A stretch of 37,659 bases of DNA from DATLXU01 sp035575515 (GTDB lineage Bacteria > Acidobacteriota > Blastocatellia > UBA7656): NCBI GenBank assembly GCA_035575515.1, contig DATLXU010000126.1:1-37659 (forward strand). The letters are read 5' to 3'. Made by a program: the position numbers and the translations under genes. Position 1 is the stretch's first letter. Each line of letters opens with the position of its first letter. The notes below the pieces were generated by a model. It was given only the letters and a program-made list of their open reading frames with translations. It was not told the DNA's origin and ran no database searches. Positions 8,162 to 16,444 of the stretch are shown in pieces.

Positions 8162-9079
8162 TTAAGCTTTCGGGTGCGCCTTGTCGTAGACCTTCATCAA
8201 TTGTTCCATCGAAACCTGAGTATAAATCTGCGTTGTCGAGAGCCGCGCGTGTCCGAGCAACTCTTGAATCGCGCGAAGGTCTGCGCCCGCCGAAAGCAAA
8301 TGAGTCGCAAACGAATGCCTGAGCGAGTGCGGGCTGATGTCGTTAGACATCGCGCACTCTTTGACGTACTTGTCAATCATCCGACCGACCGAGCGCGTCG
8401 TAATTCGCGTGCCCTGATAATTCAAAAACAACGCCATCGGGTCGCGCTCTGATTCAGGCGCTTCGATGAGCAATTCGCCCCGCACGCCGAGATAGATTTG
8501 CAGCGCCTCTTTCGCCTTCGACCCGAACGGCACGATTCGCTCTTTGCGCCCCTTGCCGCGCAGCCTGACGGATTCGTGCGTGAAATCAATGTCATCGAGA
8601 TTGAGCTTTGTCAGCTCCGAAACGCGACAGCCCGTTGCGTAGAGGAATTCCAAAATAGCGCGGTCGCGCTTGCCAAGCACCGTTTCGGTGTCGGGCGATT
8701 CGATGAATTTAATCAGGTCTTCGACGGGCAGAACCTTCGGCAGTTTTTGCGGAAGGCGCGGGCCTGCAACTAACTTCGCGGGATTCATCTCAAGCACCTG
8801 CTCGCGGCAGAGGAACTTGAAGAACGTGCGCAGCGTCGCGAGCTTTCGCGCTATCGAAGTCTTTTTGTGATTGTCTTTGTAAAACAGCGACAGGTATTCG
8901 CGTATGGTGATGTGATCAATCTGGCGGATGTCGACTTCGCGGCGGTTGCCGCTTGCCTCAACCGGACAAAGATAATCCTGAAACTGCCGCAGGTCGCTGA
9001 GGTAATTGCGCAAAGTGTGCTCGGAGACGTTGCGCTCGTATTTCAAGTGGTCTGCGAAACGATCAATGTATTCTTGCAT
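8162..9079 (-). CDS. XerC/XerD-type tyrosine recombinase
   Basis: This 305-residue protein has the full Xer layout: an N-terminal SAM-like core-binding domain (about residues 1-100) and a catalytic domain with Arg152 (ATGCRVSEL), Lys176 (LRGKGRKE), His251 and Arg254 (HSLRHSFATH), His277 (LLGHARLST) and the nucleophile Tyr286 (TTQIYTQV). All six catalytic positions are present, so it should be active. Xer proteins resolve chromosome dimers at dif during division. Its chromosomal context among housekeeping genes and normal length favour XerC/XerD over a phage or integron integrase. I could not tell XerC from XerD by eye and saw no dif-like site beside it. Confidence 0.93.
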   Translation of the reverse strand: MQEYIDRFADHLKYERNVSEHTLRNYLSDLRQFQDYLCPVEASGNRREVDIRQIDHITIREYLSLFYKDNHKKTSIARKLATLRTFFKFLCREQVLEMNPAKLVAGPRLPQKLPKVLPVEDLIKFIESPDTETVLGKRDRAILEFLYATGCRVSELTKLNLDDIDFTHESVRLRGKGRKERIVPFGSKAKEALQIYLGVRGELLIEAPESERDPMALFLNYQGTRITTRSVGRMIDKYVKECAMSNDISPHSLRHSFATHLLSAGADLRAIQELLGHARLSTTQIYTQVSMEQLMKVYDKAHPKA

Positions 9080-9162
9080 GATGGGGACTCCCTGACCGCC
9101 TGCTCGTCAAAACGGGGGTGGTTTAATTCTATAGCTCGCCGCGCAGCCGTCAAGCAGAAAAA

Positions 9163-9288
9163 AGTCCGAAGTCCGGTTTCCGAAGTCCGTAGCCGGCTTA
9201 GGATATTGAGAAACGATTTTATTCGATGGCTGAAGGATGTGAGACATCGGACATCGGACTTCAGACTTTAGACTTCGGGCTTCGGACC
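9163..9288. repeat. GTCCGAA-type inverted heptamer repeat
   Basis: The left arm has GTCCGAAGTCCGGTTTCCGA and the right arm has ACATCGGACATCGGACTTC continuing to GGGCTTCGGACC. They are built from 7-base units and can pair with each other. The element fills most of the 250 bp between the divergent recombinase and endonuclease genes. Confidence 0.75.
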
Positions 9289-9328
9289 GCTGATGTGATA
9301 AGATGACTTTGAAGGCAAACCGCGCCGC

Positions 9329-10021
9329 GTGGACAAGCGCGCCCGTGAACCTGCTATGGCAAAGCGTCCATTTGATATTGACATCGCAATCCGCCGAATC
9401 CGCAAAGCGGTCGAGCCATTTGCGAAAGCCGCGATGTTTGAGCTGGCCGAAGACGGATTTGATTCTACGTTCGAGCAACTCGTCGCCTGCATTATCTCAA
9501 TCCGCACCTACGACGAGGTGATGCTGCCGACTGCGCGAAAATTATTCAGGCGAGCGCGAACGCCTGAAGCGATGTTGAAACTCACGCCCAACGAAATTGA
9601 CGCGTTGATTCGCCCATCAACATTTCACGAGCGCAAGGCGCGACAGATTTATGAAATCGCCCGCCGTGCCGTCGAAGAATATGACGGCGAGCTGCCTTGC
9701 GATGCAGACGTGCTTATGTCATTCAGCGGCGTCGGCCCGAAGTGCGCCAATCTCGTGCTTGGCATCGCCTGCAATCAACCGTTCATCGGCGTTGACGTTC
9801 ACGTTCATCGAGTGACGAACCGCTGGGGCTACGTTCACACGCGCGCGCCCGAAAAGACAATGGAAGCGTTGGTGGAGAAGCTGCCGCGCCGCTACTGGAT
9901 TGAGATCAATCGGCTGCTTGTGCCTTTTGGAAAACATATCTGCACTGGCCGGTTGCCCAAATGCTCAACCTGTCCCGTGCTCGATATGTGCCAGCAGGTC
10001 GGTGTTACCGAATCGAGCTAG
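9329..10021 (+). CDS. Endonuclease III-like DNA glycosylase/AP lyase
   Basis: A 230-residue HhH-GPD protein with a [4Fe-4S] cluster loop. The helix-hairpin-helix reads FSGVGPKCANLVLG with catalytic Lys138; Asp156 lies in GVDVHVHRV, 18 residues later as in E. coli Nth. The cluster cysteines are C-x6-C-x2-C-x5-C in CTGRLPKCSTCPVLDMC. It should remove oxidised pyrimidines and cut the abasic site. A second possible start is MAKRPF, nine codons in. The usual Nth signature is slightly diverged (LPGVGRKTA is replaced), so a sister Nth-like subfamily is possible. Confidence 0.9.
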   Translation: MDKRAREPAMAKRPFDIDIAIRRIRKAVEPFAKAAMFELAEDGFDSTFEQLVACIISIRTYDEVMLPTARKLFRRARTPEAMLKLTPNEIDALIRPSTFHERKARQIYEIARRAVEEYDGELPCDADVLMSFSGVGPKCANLVLGIACNQPFIGVDVHVHRVTNRWGYVHTRAPEKTMEALVEKLPRRYWIEINRLLVPFGKHICTGRLPKCSTCPVLDMCQQVGVTESS

Positions 10022-10083
10022 TATGCTCATTGGCCGAGGGTATCAGCCAATCTATCTTGAAGCAGGTGTCAGTGCGGGGCGGC

Positions 10084-11061
10084 TCATTGGTAAGGTCGAA
10101 AAAACGGGCTGCGCATCTGCATCAGAATCGAATTGGTCGCAGAAGCCTGATCGGAAAGCGCGCCTCGCGCTACTGCGAGCCGAGCCATTATGCGCACGTC
10201 GCTTCGCGCAAATTTATCGGCCAGAGTTTTGGCTCGTTCAAAATTGTCGCGCGCGAGCAGCCTCAGCCCTTCTATGCAGGTGAACGCGAGGCTCACAACT
10301 ATATTTGGTCCGGCGCCCATCAGCTCGCCGTCTTTGAAGCTCGGCCAGAAATCGAACCCATCGAGCGCCGCGACTGCGGCCAGCAGCCCGTTGAGTTGCT
10401 CGACCATCGGCTCGATGATGTCGAAACTGCGCGATGCATCAAGGCGGGCGAACGCTCCGGCAATCTGTAGCAGCACCATCATCTCGATGGAATTTGTCGG
10501 CTGTGTGTTTACTGCTACCTGCGCCTCCGTGAGAATTTCAATAGCAAGTTTGTTATCACGCTTCGCCGCTTTAGCCGCAAATTGCACGAGCGCAATGGCT
10601 CGCTCTTCGGGACGAAGCCGCTCAAGAAGCGGGCGGGTCTCGTCGAGTTTTCCCTTATCAATCGCGCCCTGAATCATTTGCCGTTCCAGGTTGGCAAGAA
10701 ATTGTTTGCGCTGGTTCGCATCTGTAATCTGCTCATTGATTATCTCGCGCGCTAGCTCATACTTGCCTTCATTCATCGCTTTCGACGCCGCCTCCATTCC
10801 GAGCGCCTCACGCATCCCAGCAGGCGCTTTGCTTAAGGCGTCGAGCAAAGATTGAGGATCGCCTTTTTGCACGAAATCCCTGTACTCGTTATAGGATTGA
10901 GATTCGGGCGGAAGTTCCTTCTCCATTTCTTCAATCTTTTTTTGCAATACGACGGCGCGCGACGGCACGAGTTTTTCTAACTCCGGCATCAACGATTGAA
11001 GCTCCCACAGAAGAAACGGTCCTGCATCTTCGTGTTTGCCCTCTAAAGAGCATTTGTCCAT
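10084..11061 (-). CDS. Helical repeat-like hypothetical protein, possibly N-terminally truncated
   Basis: A 325-residue, almost all-helical, soluble protein with a TPR-like flavour (EGKYELAREIINEQITDANQ; KGKLDETRPLLERL). I recall similar C-terminal regions in longer uncharacterised acidobacterial proteins, but cannot name a function. The apparent ATG lies directly against heptamer-type repeat DNA (11062-11122) with no ribosome binding site, and no signal peptide or conserved-looking start is seen. The gene may have lost its 5' part. If complete, it is an orphan cytoplasmic protein. Confidence 0.6.
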   Translation of the reverse strand: MDKCSLEGKHEDAGPFLLWELQSLMPELEKLVPSRAVVLQKKIEEMEKELPPESQSYNEYRDFVQKGDPQSLLDALSKAPAGMREALGMEAASKAMNEGKYELAREIINEQITDANQRKQFLANLERQMIQGAIDKGKLDETRPLLERLRPEERAIALVQFAAKAAKRDNKLAIEILTEAQVAVNTQPTNSIEMMVLLQIAGAFARLDASRSFDIIEPMVEQLNGLLAAVAALDGFDFWPSFKDGELMGAGPNIVVSLAFTCIEGLRLLARDNFERAKTLADKFARSDVRIMARLAVARGALSDQASATNSILMQMRSPFFRPYQ

Positions 11062-11122
11062 CTGAAAGCTGATCGCTGATTACTCTCTTGTCACAATTCG
11101 CAATTTACGATTTACTAAAATT
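11062..11122. repeat. Short heptamer repeats between divergent genes
   Basis: Contains GCTGAAA/GCTGATC/GCTGATT-like units on one side (CTGAAAGCTGATCGCTGATT) and CAATTCGCAATTTACGATTT units on the other. It is the whole 61 bp space between the divergent hypothetical and ATP-grasp genes, leaving no room for normal ribosome binding sites on either side. Confidence 0.6.
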
Positions 11123-12367
11123 ATGCCGCGAGTCCTGTTGTTGCTGCCTACGACCACTTATCGCACGAAAGCATTCATTGATGCCGCGCTGCGGCTTGGC
11201 GTTGATGTCGTCGCCGCATCGGAGCAGCCGAGCACGCTTCAAAGCAAGAATCCTGCTGGACTTATCACGCTCGATTTTCTGGATAGCGAGCGCGCGGCGC
11301 GCGACGCAGCCGAATTCGCAGCCGAGCATCCGATTGATGCAATCATTCCGGTTGACGAAGACACTGCCGTCGCTGCCGCTTCGATTGCTGAGCAGATAAA
11401 GCTGCTGCACAACTCCGTCGAATCAACAGCGACCGCAAAGAACAAACTGCGAATGCGCGAGACGCTTCACGAAGCGCATGTGCGAGTGCCACGCTTCTGG
11501 TCGTTCTTGCTCGATGAAGACCCGCGCGAGGTCGCCGCGCGCGTCAGCTTTCCGTGCGTCGTAAAGCCGGTCTTTCTTTCGACGAGTCGCGGCGTGATGC
11601 GCGCCGACAACGAAGAAGAATTTGCGGCGGTAGTAAAACGATTGGAGCGCATCGTAAGCGACCCGAAGATTGCGCGGCGCGGCGGGCCTCTTGCGCGCGA
11701 GGCTCTCGTCGAAGAGTTCATTCCCGGCTTTGAAGTCGCCGTTGAAGGGCTTGTGACTGATGGCAGCTTTCGCGCGCTCGCGATATTCGATAAGCCCGAC
11801 CCGCTCGACGGGCCGTTCTTTGAAGAGACGATCTACGTAACGCCATCGCGATTGAGCGCGGACGTTCAGCGCGAGATTATCGAAACGACTGCGGCGGCTG
11901 TTCGCGCGATGGGGCTTCGGCGCGGGCCTGTTCACGCAGAGCTTCGCGTCAACGACGAAGGCGCATGGGTAATTGAGGTCGCCGCTCGCGCGATTGGCGG
12001 ATTGTGCTCGCGCGCGTTGAGATTTACAGATGGAATCTCGCTTGAAGAATTAATCATCCGCCACGCGCTCGGCGATGATGTCGCTTCAATCGAGCGCGAG
12101 GCGCAAGCCGCAGGCGTGATGATGATACCTGTGCCGCGCGCGGGCGTGTTGAAGGAAGTCATCGGCGTTGATGACGCTCGGCGCGTTGCCGACATCGAAG
12201 ACGTTATCATCACGGCGCACGTCACGCAGGAGATCGCGCCGCCGCCTGAAGGCGCAAGCTACTTGGGGTTCATCTTCAGCCGCGCGGCAACGGCTGACCG
12301 CGTCGAGGCAGCATTGAGAGAAGCGCACTCGCGGCTTGAGTTCATCATTGAGCCGATTAAGACATGA
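11123..12367 (+). CDS. ATP-grasp carboxylate-amine ligase
   Basis: A 414-residue ATP-grasp enzyme, which activates a carboxylate as acyl-phosphate and joins it to an amine or thiol. The N-terminal pre-grasp domain begins PRVLLLLPTTTYRTKAF. PCVVKPVFLSTSRGVMRA is the glycine-loop/ATP-lysine region, EALVEEFIPGFEVAVEGL the hinge, and HAELRVNDEG with VIEVAARAIGGLCS holds the metal-binding acidic residues. The C-terminal half resembles the L-amino-acid ligase (BacD-like) group. It is followed by a radical SAM gene on the same strand 130 bp on, which suggests, but does not prove, a shared pathway. The start abuts repeat DNA and has no ribosome binding site, so translation may be leaderless. Confidence 0.85.
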   Translation: MPRVLLLLPTTTYRTKAFIDAALRLGVDVVAASEQPSTLQSKNPAGLITLDFLDSERAARDAAEFAAEHPIDAIIPVDEDTAVAAASIAEQIKLLHNSVESTATAKNKLRMRETLHEAHVRVPRFWSFLLDEDPREVAARVSFPCVVKPVFLSTSRGVMRADNEEEFAAVVKRLERIVSDPKIARRGGPLAREALVEEFIPGFEVAVEGLVTDGSFRALAIFDKPDPLDGPFFEETIYVTPSRLSADVQREIIETTAAAVRAMGLRRGPVHAELRVNDEGAWVIEVAARAIGGLCSRALRFTDGISLEELIIRHALGDDVASIEREAQAAGVMMIPVPRAGVLKEVIGVDDARRVADIEDVIITAHVTQEIAPPPEGASYLGFIFSRAATADRVEAALREAHSRLEFIIEPIKT

Positions 12368-12378
12368 GCATTATTTTG

Positions 12379-12450
12379 CCTCACACAGAGAAACGCAGAA
12401 GCCTTGCGAATCTCAGCGCCTGCGGCGTCTCTGCGGCTGCTCTGCGTGAA
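12379..12450. repeat. ACGCAGAG-type repeat between ATP-grasp and radical SAM genes
   Basis: Contains TCACACAGAGAAACGCAGAAG on the left and GTCTCTGCGG plus GCTCTGCGTGAA on the right, which are inverted relatives. Beyond it, TTGGCC (12457-12462) and TATAAC (12481-12486), 18 bp apart, could be the promoter of the radical SAM gene. Confidence 0.65.
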
Positions 12451-12497
12451 CCCGTATTGGCCAATCCCGTGCGCTTCGGCTATAACATTAATTGAGA

Positions 12498-13952
12498 ATG
12501 GAAGCACGCAATCAATCAAAAACTGTTCTGCTCATCTCGTGCTACGAGCTTGGGCATCAGCCCGCAGGCGTCTTTATGCCCGCAGGGTTTCTCCGACGCG
12601 CCGGACGCAGCGTAGAAGCGTTGGACGTGTCGGTTGAAGGATTCGATGAGGAGAGAATAAAACGCGCTCACTTCATAGGCATATCAGTCCCGATGCACAC
12701 GGCCTTGCGATTGGGCGTGCGCGTGGCCGAAGCCGTCAGGCGCATCAACACGGAGTGCCACATCTGTTTTTATGGATTGTACGCCGCGCTCAACGCGGAT
12801 TACCTGCTCGACACCGTTGCCGATTTCATCATCGGCGGCGAGGTTGAACAATCGCTTGTAACCTTGATCGAAGCCGTTGATAAGAACGAGCCAGTCAACA
12901 TCAATGGCGTTCGCACAAAGATGCATTCATCGTTGCCAGTGCTTGCGCGATTGAACTTCGCCGCGCCTGATCGAAGCGCGCTCCCGCCGCTTGAACGCTA
13001 CGCGAGGCTTGAGCGCGAAGGCCGCGAACAACTCGTCGGTTATGTAGAGGCAAGCCGCGGCTGCCTTCATTACTGCACGCACTGTCCGATACCGCCCGTT
13101 TATGGCGGACGCTTCTTTGTCGTTGACAAAGAGATTGTGCTTGAAGACATTCGCAATCTCGTCAGCGCGGGCGCGCGTCACATCACGTTCGGCGACCCGG
13201 ATTTTCTGAACGGCCCGACTCACAGCCTGCGAATAGCGCGGGCGATGCGCGCGGAATTTCCTGAACTCACTTTCGACTTCACGGCGAAGATTGAGCACAT
13301 AATCAAACATCGCGCGCTCATGCCGGAGTTGGCTAAGCTCGGCTGCATCTTCGTGGTCTCTGCGGTTGAATCTTTGAGCGACACAGTGCTTGCTCATCTC
13401 GAAAAAGGCCACACGCGCGCAGACGTTGTCGAAGCTCTGGGTATTTTGAACGACGCAGGCATCGCGCTGCGTCCATCGTTCGTGGCATTCACGCCGTGGA
13501 CTACGATTGACGATTACGTCGAGATGCTTGAGTTCGTTGAATCGAATAATTTGATTTACCACGTTGACCCCGTGCAGTACAGCATCCGCTTGCTTGTGCC
13601 GCCCGGCTCGCTGCTGCTCTCGCGCCCCGATACTGCCGAGTGGATCGGGCGATTGAATCAAGAGACGTTCACTTACGAATGGCAGCACAGCGACGCGCGA
13701 ATGGATGAGCTGCACCGGGAGGTCACCGCGATAGTTGAGCAGGCCGCGCGCCGCAATGAAGATGCAGCTGTGACATTTTATCGAATCCTTGAGCTTGCTT
13801 ATCAAGTGTGCGGCGATGAAAAGGCTTTCAGGAGCGCGCCGCAGCTCGCGCCGCTCAGATTGCGCCCGCCGCGACTGACGGAAGCGTGGTTCTGCTGAGC
13901 GGAGCCGACGCGGGACCAGTTCGGTCCCCTCGAAAAACGAGCAGGCATTTGA
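12498..13952 (+). CDS. CUAEP-tail radical SAM selenoprotein (UGA at 13896-13898 read as Sec)
   Basis: A 484-residue radical SAM protein if the UGA at codon 467 is read as selenocysteine. The N-terminal ~150 residues look like a B12-binding-type Rossmann domain. The 4Fe-4S motif is C189-x3-C193-x2-C196 in SRGCLHYCTHCP. The conventional frame would end ...TEAWFC at a UGA, but the same frame continues Ala-Glu-Pro and 14 further codons to a UGA at 13950-13952. Cys-Sec-Ala-Glu-Pro is the tail that defines the known CUAEP/CCAEP-tail radical SAM family, and a SECIS-like hairpin follows the UGA. The downstream repeat begins exactly after the second stop. I chose the ATG at 12498 over a TTG six bases earlier. 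The chemical reaction is not known to me. Confidence 0.88.
13899..13932 (+). promoter_or_regulatory. Bacterial SECIS-like hairpin after in-frame UGA
   Basis: GGGACC (13912-13917) pairs perfectly with GGTCCC (13923-13928) around a five-base loop AGTTC. Below a small internal loop, CGA (13906-13908) pairs with TCG (13930-13932). The loop carries GU, and its G is 20 nt downstream of the UGA, within the range described for bacterial SECIS elements, which bind SelB through an apical G/GU. Confidence 0.75.
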
Positions 13953-14034
13953 TAAAGGATGAGGGATGAAGGATGAAAGATAAAAGAGACCGGCAGTTTG
14001 TTTTCATCCTTCCGCCTTCATCCTTCATCCTTTA
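13953..14034. repeat. GGATGAA-type inverted heptamer repeat
   Basis: AAAGGATGAGGGATGAAGGA continuing to TGAAAGATAAAAG on the left is mirrored by TTTTCATCCTTCC and TTCATCCTTCATCCTTT on the right, forming a long hairpin. It begins directly after the selenoprotein stop codon and may end transcription or protect the mRNA. Confidence 0.85.
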
Positions 14035-14058
14035 GAATAATAATTGGAGGAAGTGATA

Positions 14059-14655
14059 ATGAGTTCACCATACGCACCAAACATTCAGATAAGGGCTGAA
14101 GTTGACCGCCAGGACATTCACATCTGCCGATTCACGGTTGACCACCCTGTGCACGAAGGCCGCGCAGTCTTCACAAGTGCAGACGAAGCCAGGGCGAACG
14201 GGCTTGCCGACAGGATTTTTAAGATACCGGGCATTTCGAAGGTCGAGCTTGACAAGAATGTCGTAACCGTCACGCAATCCGGCACGGAAGACTGGCGACA
14301 GATCGGCAAGAGAGTCGGCTCTGCCATTCGCACATTCCTCAACCCGCCGCCCGAAGTCCCTGAAGGCGACCGCCTGCCATCGGAAGAAGTTCGCGCGCGA
14401 GTTCAGCAAGTGCTCGATGAGATGATCAATCCCGGCGTCGCTATGCACGGCGGATTCGTCGAGCTGCTTGACGTGCAGGACGACAACGTATTCATTCGCA
14501 TGGGAGGCGGATGTCAGGGCTGCGGCGCGGCTGATATGACGTTGAAGATGGGCATCGAGCGATTGATTCGCGAGAACGTTCCGCAGGTGCGCGAAATATT
14601 CGACACGACCGATCACGCTTCGGGCCAGAACCCATATTACGCGCCATCGAAATAA
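14059..14655 (+). CDS. NifU-like iron-sulfur scaffold (Nfu type)
   Basis: This 198-residue protein has an N-terminal Nfu domain (residues about 1-95, GRAVFTSADEARANGLADRI and KVELDKNVVTVT) followed by a C-terminal NifU domain with MHGGFVELLDV and the cluster-binding CxxC in GGGCQGCGAADMTLK. Nfu proteins carry 4Fe-4S clusters to client enzymes. GGAGG at 14046-14050 supports the ATG at 14059. It is the gene after the radical SAM selenoprotein on the same strand, so it might serve that enzyme, but Nfu proteins are general and the repeat hairpin between them argues for separate transcripts. Confidence 0.93.
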   Translation: MSSPYAPNIQIRAEVDRQDIHICRFTVDHPVHEGRAVFTSADEARANGLADRIFKIPGISKVELDKNVVTVTQSGTEDWRQIGKRVGSAIRTFLNPPPEVPEGDRLPSEEVRARVQQVLDEMINPGVAMHGGFVELLDVQDDNVFIRMGGGCQGCGAADMTLKMGIERLIRENVPQVREIFDTTDHASGQNPYYAPSK

Positions 14656-14656
14656 T

Positions 14657-14790
14657 CAGTTGTCGGTGGTCAGTGGCCAGCGGTCAGTTGCCTGTTATCA
14701 CATAATCGTAATAGCGCATCTGGCCAATATTTCAAACAACAAATTATTCATCACTGGCCACCGACAACTGACTACTGGCCACTGACTCTG
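14657..14790. repeat. GTCAGTG/GGCCAGT inverted heptamer repeat reaching into a CDS
   Basis: CAGTTGTCGGTGGTCAGTGG on the left is matched in inverse by CACTGGCCACCGACAACTGA on the right, with further TGGCCAGT/ACTGGCC units. The right arm overlaps the last codons of the transporter gene, so the transporter's final residues (SVASSQLSVASDE) are repeat-encoded. Confidence 0.85.
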
Positions 14791-16081
14791 CCGCCTTGCC
14801 AACGTCCACGAGCGCAAGCAACAACAATCCCGCGATGAAAAATACTATGAGCGACAGTATTGCTATGCGATAGCTTTCCGTAAGTTGAAGCGCCAATCCA
14901 AATAGCAGCGGCGCAAGCCAGCTTGTTCCTTTGTCGCTCACTTCGTAGAGGCTGAAGTATTCCGCCTCCTGCCCTTTAGGAATCATCAAAGAATAGACGG
15001 AACGGCTCAGCGCCTGACTGCCGCCGAGCACTATTGCGATGGCCGCGCCGAGCAGATAAAACTGCGTTTGAGTTTCGAGGAAGCCATAAGCGTAAACGAG
15101 CACGCCCGTCCATATCACGAGGCTTATCATTATCGCCCGCCTCGCGTCTAAGGCTTTTGCGACGTAGTTGAACAGGAGCGAGCCGAAGAAGGCCACGAAC
15201 TGCACCATCAGTATGACCTGCACGAGCGTCGCTTCGGACAGTTTCAATTCATCCTTACCGAAAGATGAGGCCAGAGCGATTACGGCTTGAATGCCGTCGT
15301 TGTAGAGCAGGTAGGCGATGAGAAAAAGAAGCGTATGCGGGTAACGGCGCGCGCGCTTGACTGTGTGGCCGAGTTGCTGAAAACCAGCTTTCAAATAGCT
15401 CTGACCTTCGGGCAGTTGCTTGACGGACTGGCGGCGCTTGAGCGCGGCGAGCGGGACGATGGTGAACACAGCCCACCACGCGCCAGATGATGCGAGGCTG
15501 ATGCGCACTGCCTGACCTGTTGACAGGCCCAAGCTCTCAGCCTTTGAAAATAAAATGAGGTTTAAGAACAAGAGCAAGCCGCCGCCGAGATAACCTATTG
15601 CCCAGCCGATTGACGAAACCTGATCGCGGCGGTCCGCGCTTGCGATGTCGGGCAGGAACGAATTATAGAAGACGATTGACGCGCCGAAGCTGAGGTTTGC
15701 CAGAATGAACAACCCGCCGCCGAGCATATAGTTCGCGCCTTGCAAAAAATATAGGCCCATCGTCGCAAGCGCGCCCGCGTATGCCGTCGCCGCAAGCATC
15801 TGCTTTTTGCGATGCGAGTAATCGGCTATTGCTCCCAGGATAGGAAGAAAGATGACTTGAAGCGCGACCGAAAGAGCCATGACGTATGGATAGAACGAGT
15901 CGTAATAAACTTTTATGCCGAGCGGGTAGATGTAAACGTTGGTCTCGCCGCCGAGTCTGGCCGCGTTTTTGGCGATGCTCCCAAGATAGGGACCGAGAAA
16001 GACCGTGACGACCGTTGTGTAGAAAGCGGAGTTGGCCCAGTCGTATATGTACCACCCGAAGATTTCACGGCGATCATTCAT
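14744..16081 (-). CDS. UMF1-family major facilitator transporter
   Basis: A 445-residue membrane protein with about 12 hydrophobic segments. The opening GWYIYDWANSAFYTTVV is the hallmark of the UMF1/Atg22-like family, and ADYSHRKKQMLA after the third segment is the MFS loop 2-3 motif. IPKGQEAEYFSLYEVSDKGTSWLAPL is a second typical stretch, here given as parts IPKGQEAEYFSLYE and DKGTSWLAPL. Substrates of bacterial UMF1 proteins are mostly unknown; the yeast relative exports amino acids from the vacuole. The last ~12 residues come from repeat DNA (14657-14790), implying the native stop was overwritten. Confidence 0.92.
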   Translation of the reverse strand: MNDRREIFGWYIYDWANSAFYTTVVTVFLGPYLGSIAKNAARLGGETNVYIYPLGIKVYYDSFYPYVMALSVALQVIFLPILGAIADYSHRKKQMLAATAYAGALATMGLYFLQGANYMLGGGLFILANLSFGASIVFYNSFLPDIASADRRDQVSSIGWAIGYLGGGLLLFLNLILFSKAESLGLSTGQAVRISLASSGAWWAVFTIVPLAALKRRQSVKQLPEGQSYLKAGFQQLGHTVKRARRYPHTLLFLIAYLLYNDGIQAVIALASSFGKDELKLSEATLVQVILMVQFVAFFGSLLFNYVAKALDARRAIMISLVIWTGVLVYAYGFLETQTQFYLLGAAIAIVLGGSQALSRSVYSLMIPKGQEAEYFSLYEVSDKGTSWLAPLLFGLALQLTESYRIAILSLIVFFIAGLLLLALVDVGKAAESVASSQLSVASDE

Positions 16082-16174
16082 GATTCTATTTGCTGAGGGA
16101 ATTCATCCTGCGTGAAGTTGCAGGATACGCAATGAGCGACGGTTGTAGCAAGCGTGCTTTAAGGGACTATAATT

Positions 16175-16387
16175 TCATCTCTGGCCAGTTGGAGCAATTC
16201 GATCAGGCCTGCCTGCTATCTCAGCGGCTTTCTCCTGAGAGATTTCGCCTCGCTCGTACCAGTGTATCGCCGCAGCGAGCCGCATCTCGCGCGCAAACTC
16301 TTTGGGCGAGCGGCGCAAAGCTGAAAATACTTCTTCCGGCAATTGTAGAGTTATGTCCGTGACGGATTCTCGCTGAATGGTGATTAT
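16175..16387 (-). pseudogene. UPF0175-family antitoxin remnant
   Basis: The frame reads DITLQLPEEVFSALRRSPKE, then EMRLAAAIHWYERGEISQEK and AAEIAG, the core of the UPF0175 antitoxin-like family. There is no ATG, GTG or TTG before the core, because an in-frame TGA lies just upstream. After AAEIAG the frame ends GRPDRIAPTGQR, whereas a neighbouring frame continues ELLQLARDEIIVP, as the family would. This points to a lost start and a frameshift near 16195. It is shorter than normal and probably dead. Confidence 0.7.
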
Positions 16388-16444
16388 TTCTCTCCAGCAA
16401 TGCGTGTGTCAATGAATTGCTCCAGCGTCGCGCCTTGTGCTCGG

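Noticed and set aside
8162..9328. Integron or phage integrase reading of the tyrosine recombinase, with an att or dif site nearby
   Set aside because: Length and motifs fit Xer; the flanking DNA is a heptamer repeat and I see no dif-like 28-mer or tRNA.
12927..13805. A 292-codon open frame on the minus strand opposite the radical SAM gene
   Set aside because: It mirrors a GC-rich coding region, has no recognisable motif or ribosome binding site, and the plus strand has clear radical SAM motifs.
1906..14790. Heptamer arrays as possible CRISPR
   Set aside because: Units are 7-8 bp, directly adjacent and inverted, without regular unique spacers, and no cas gene is present.
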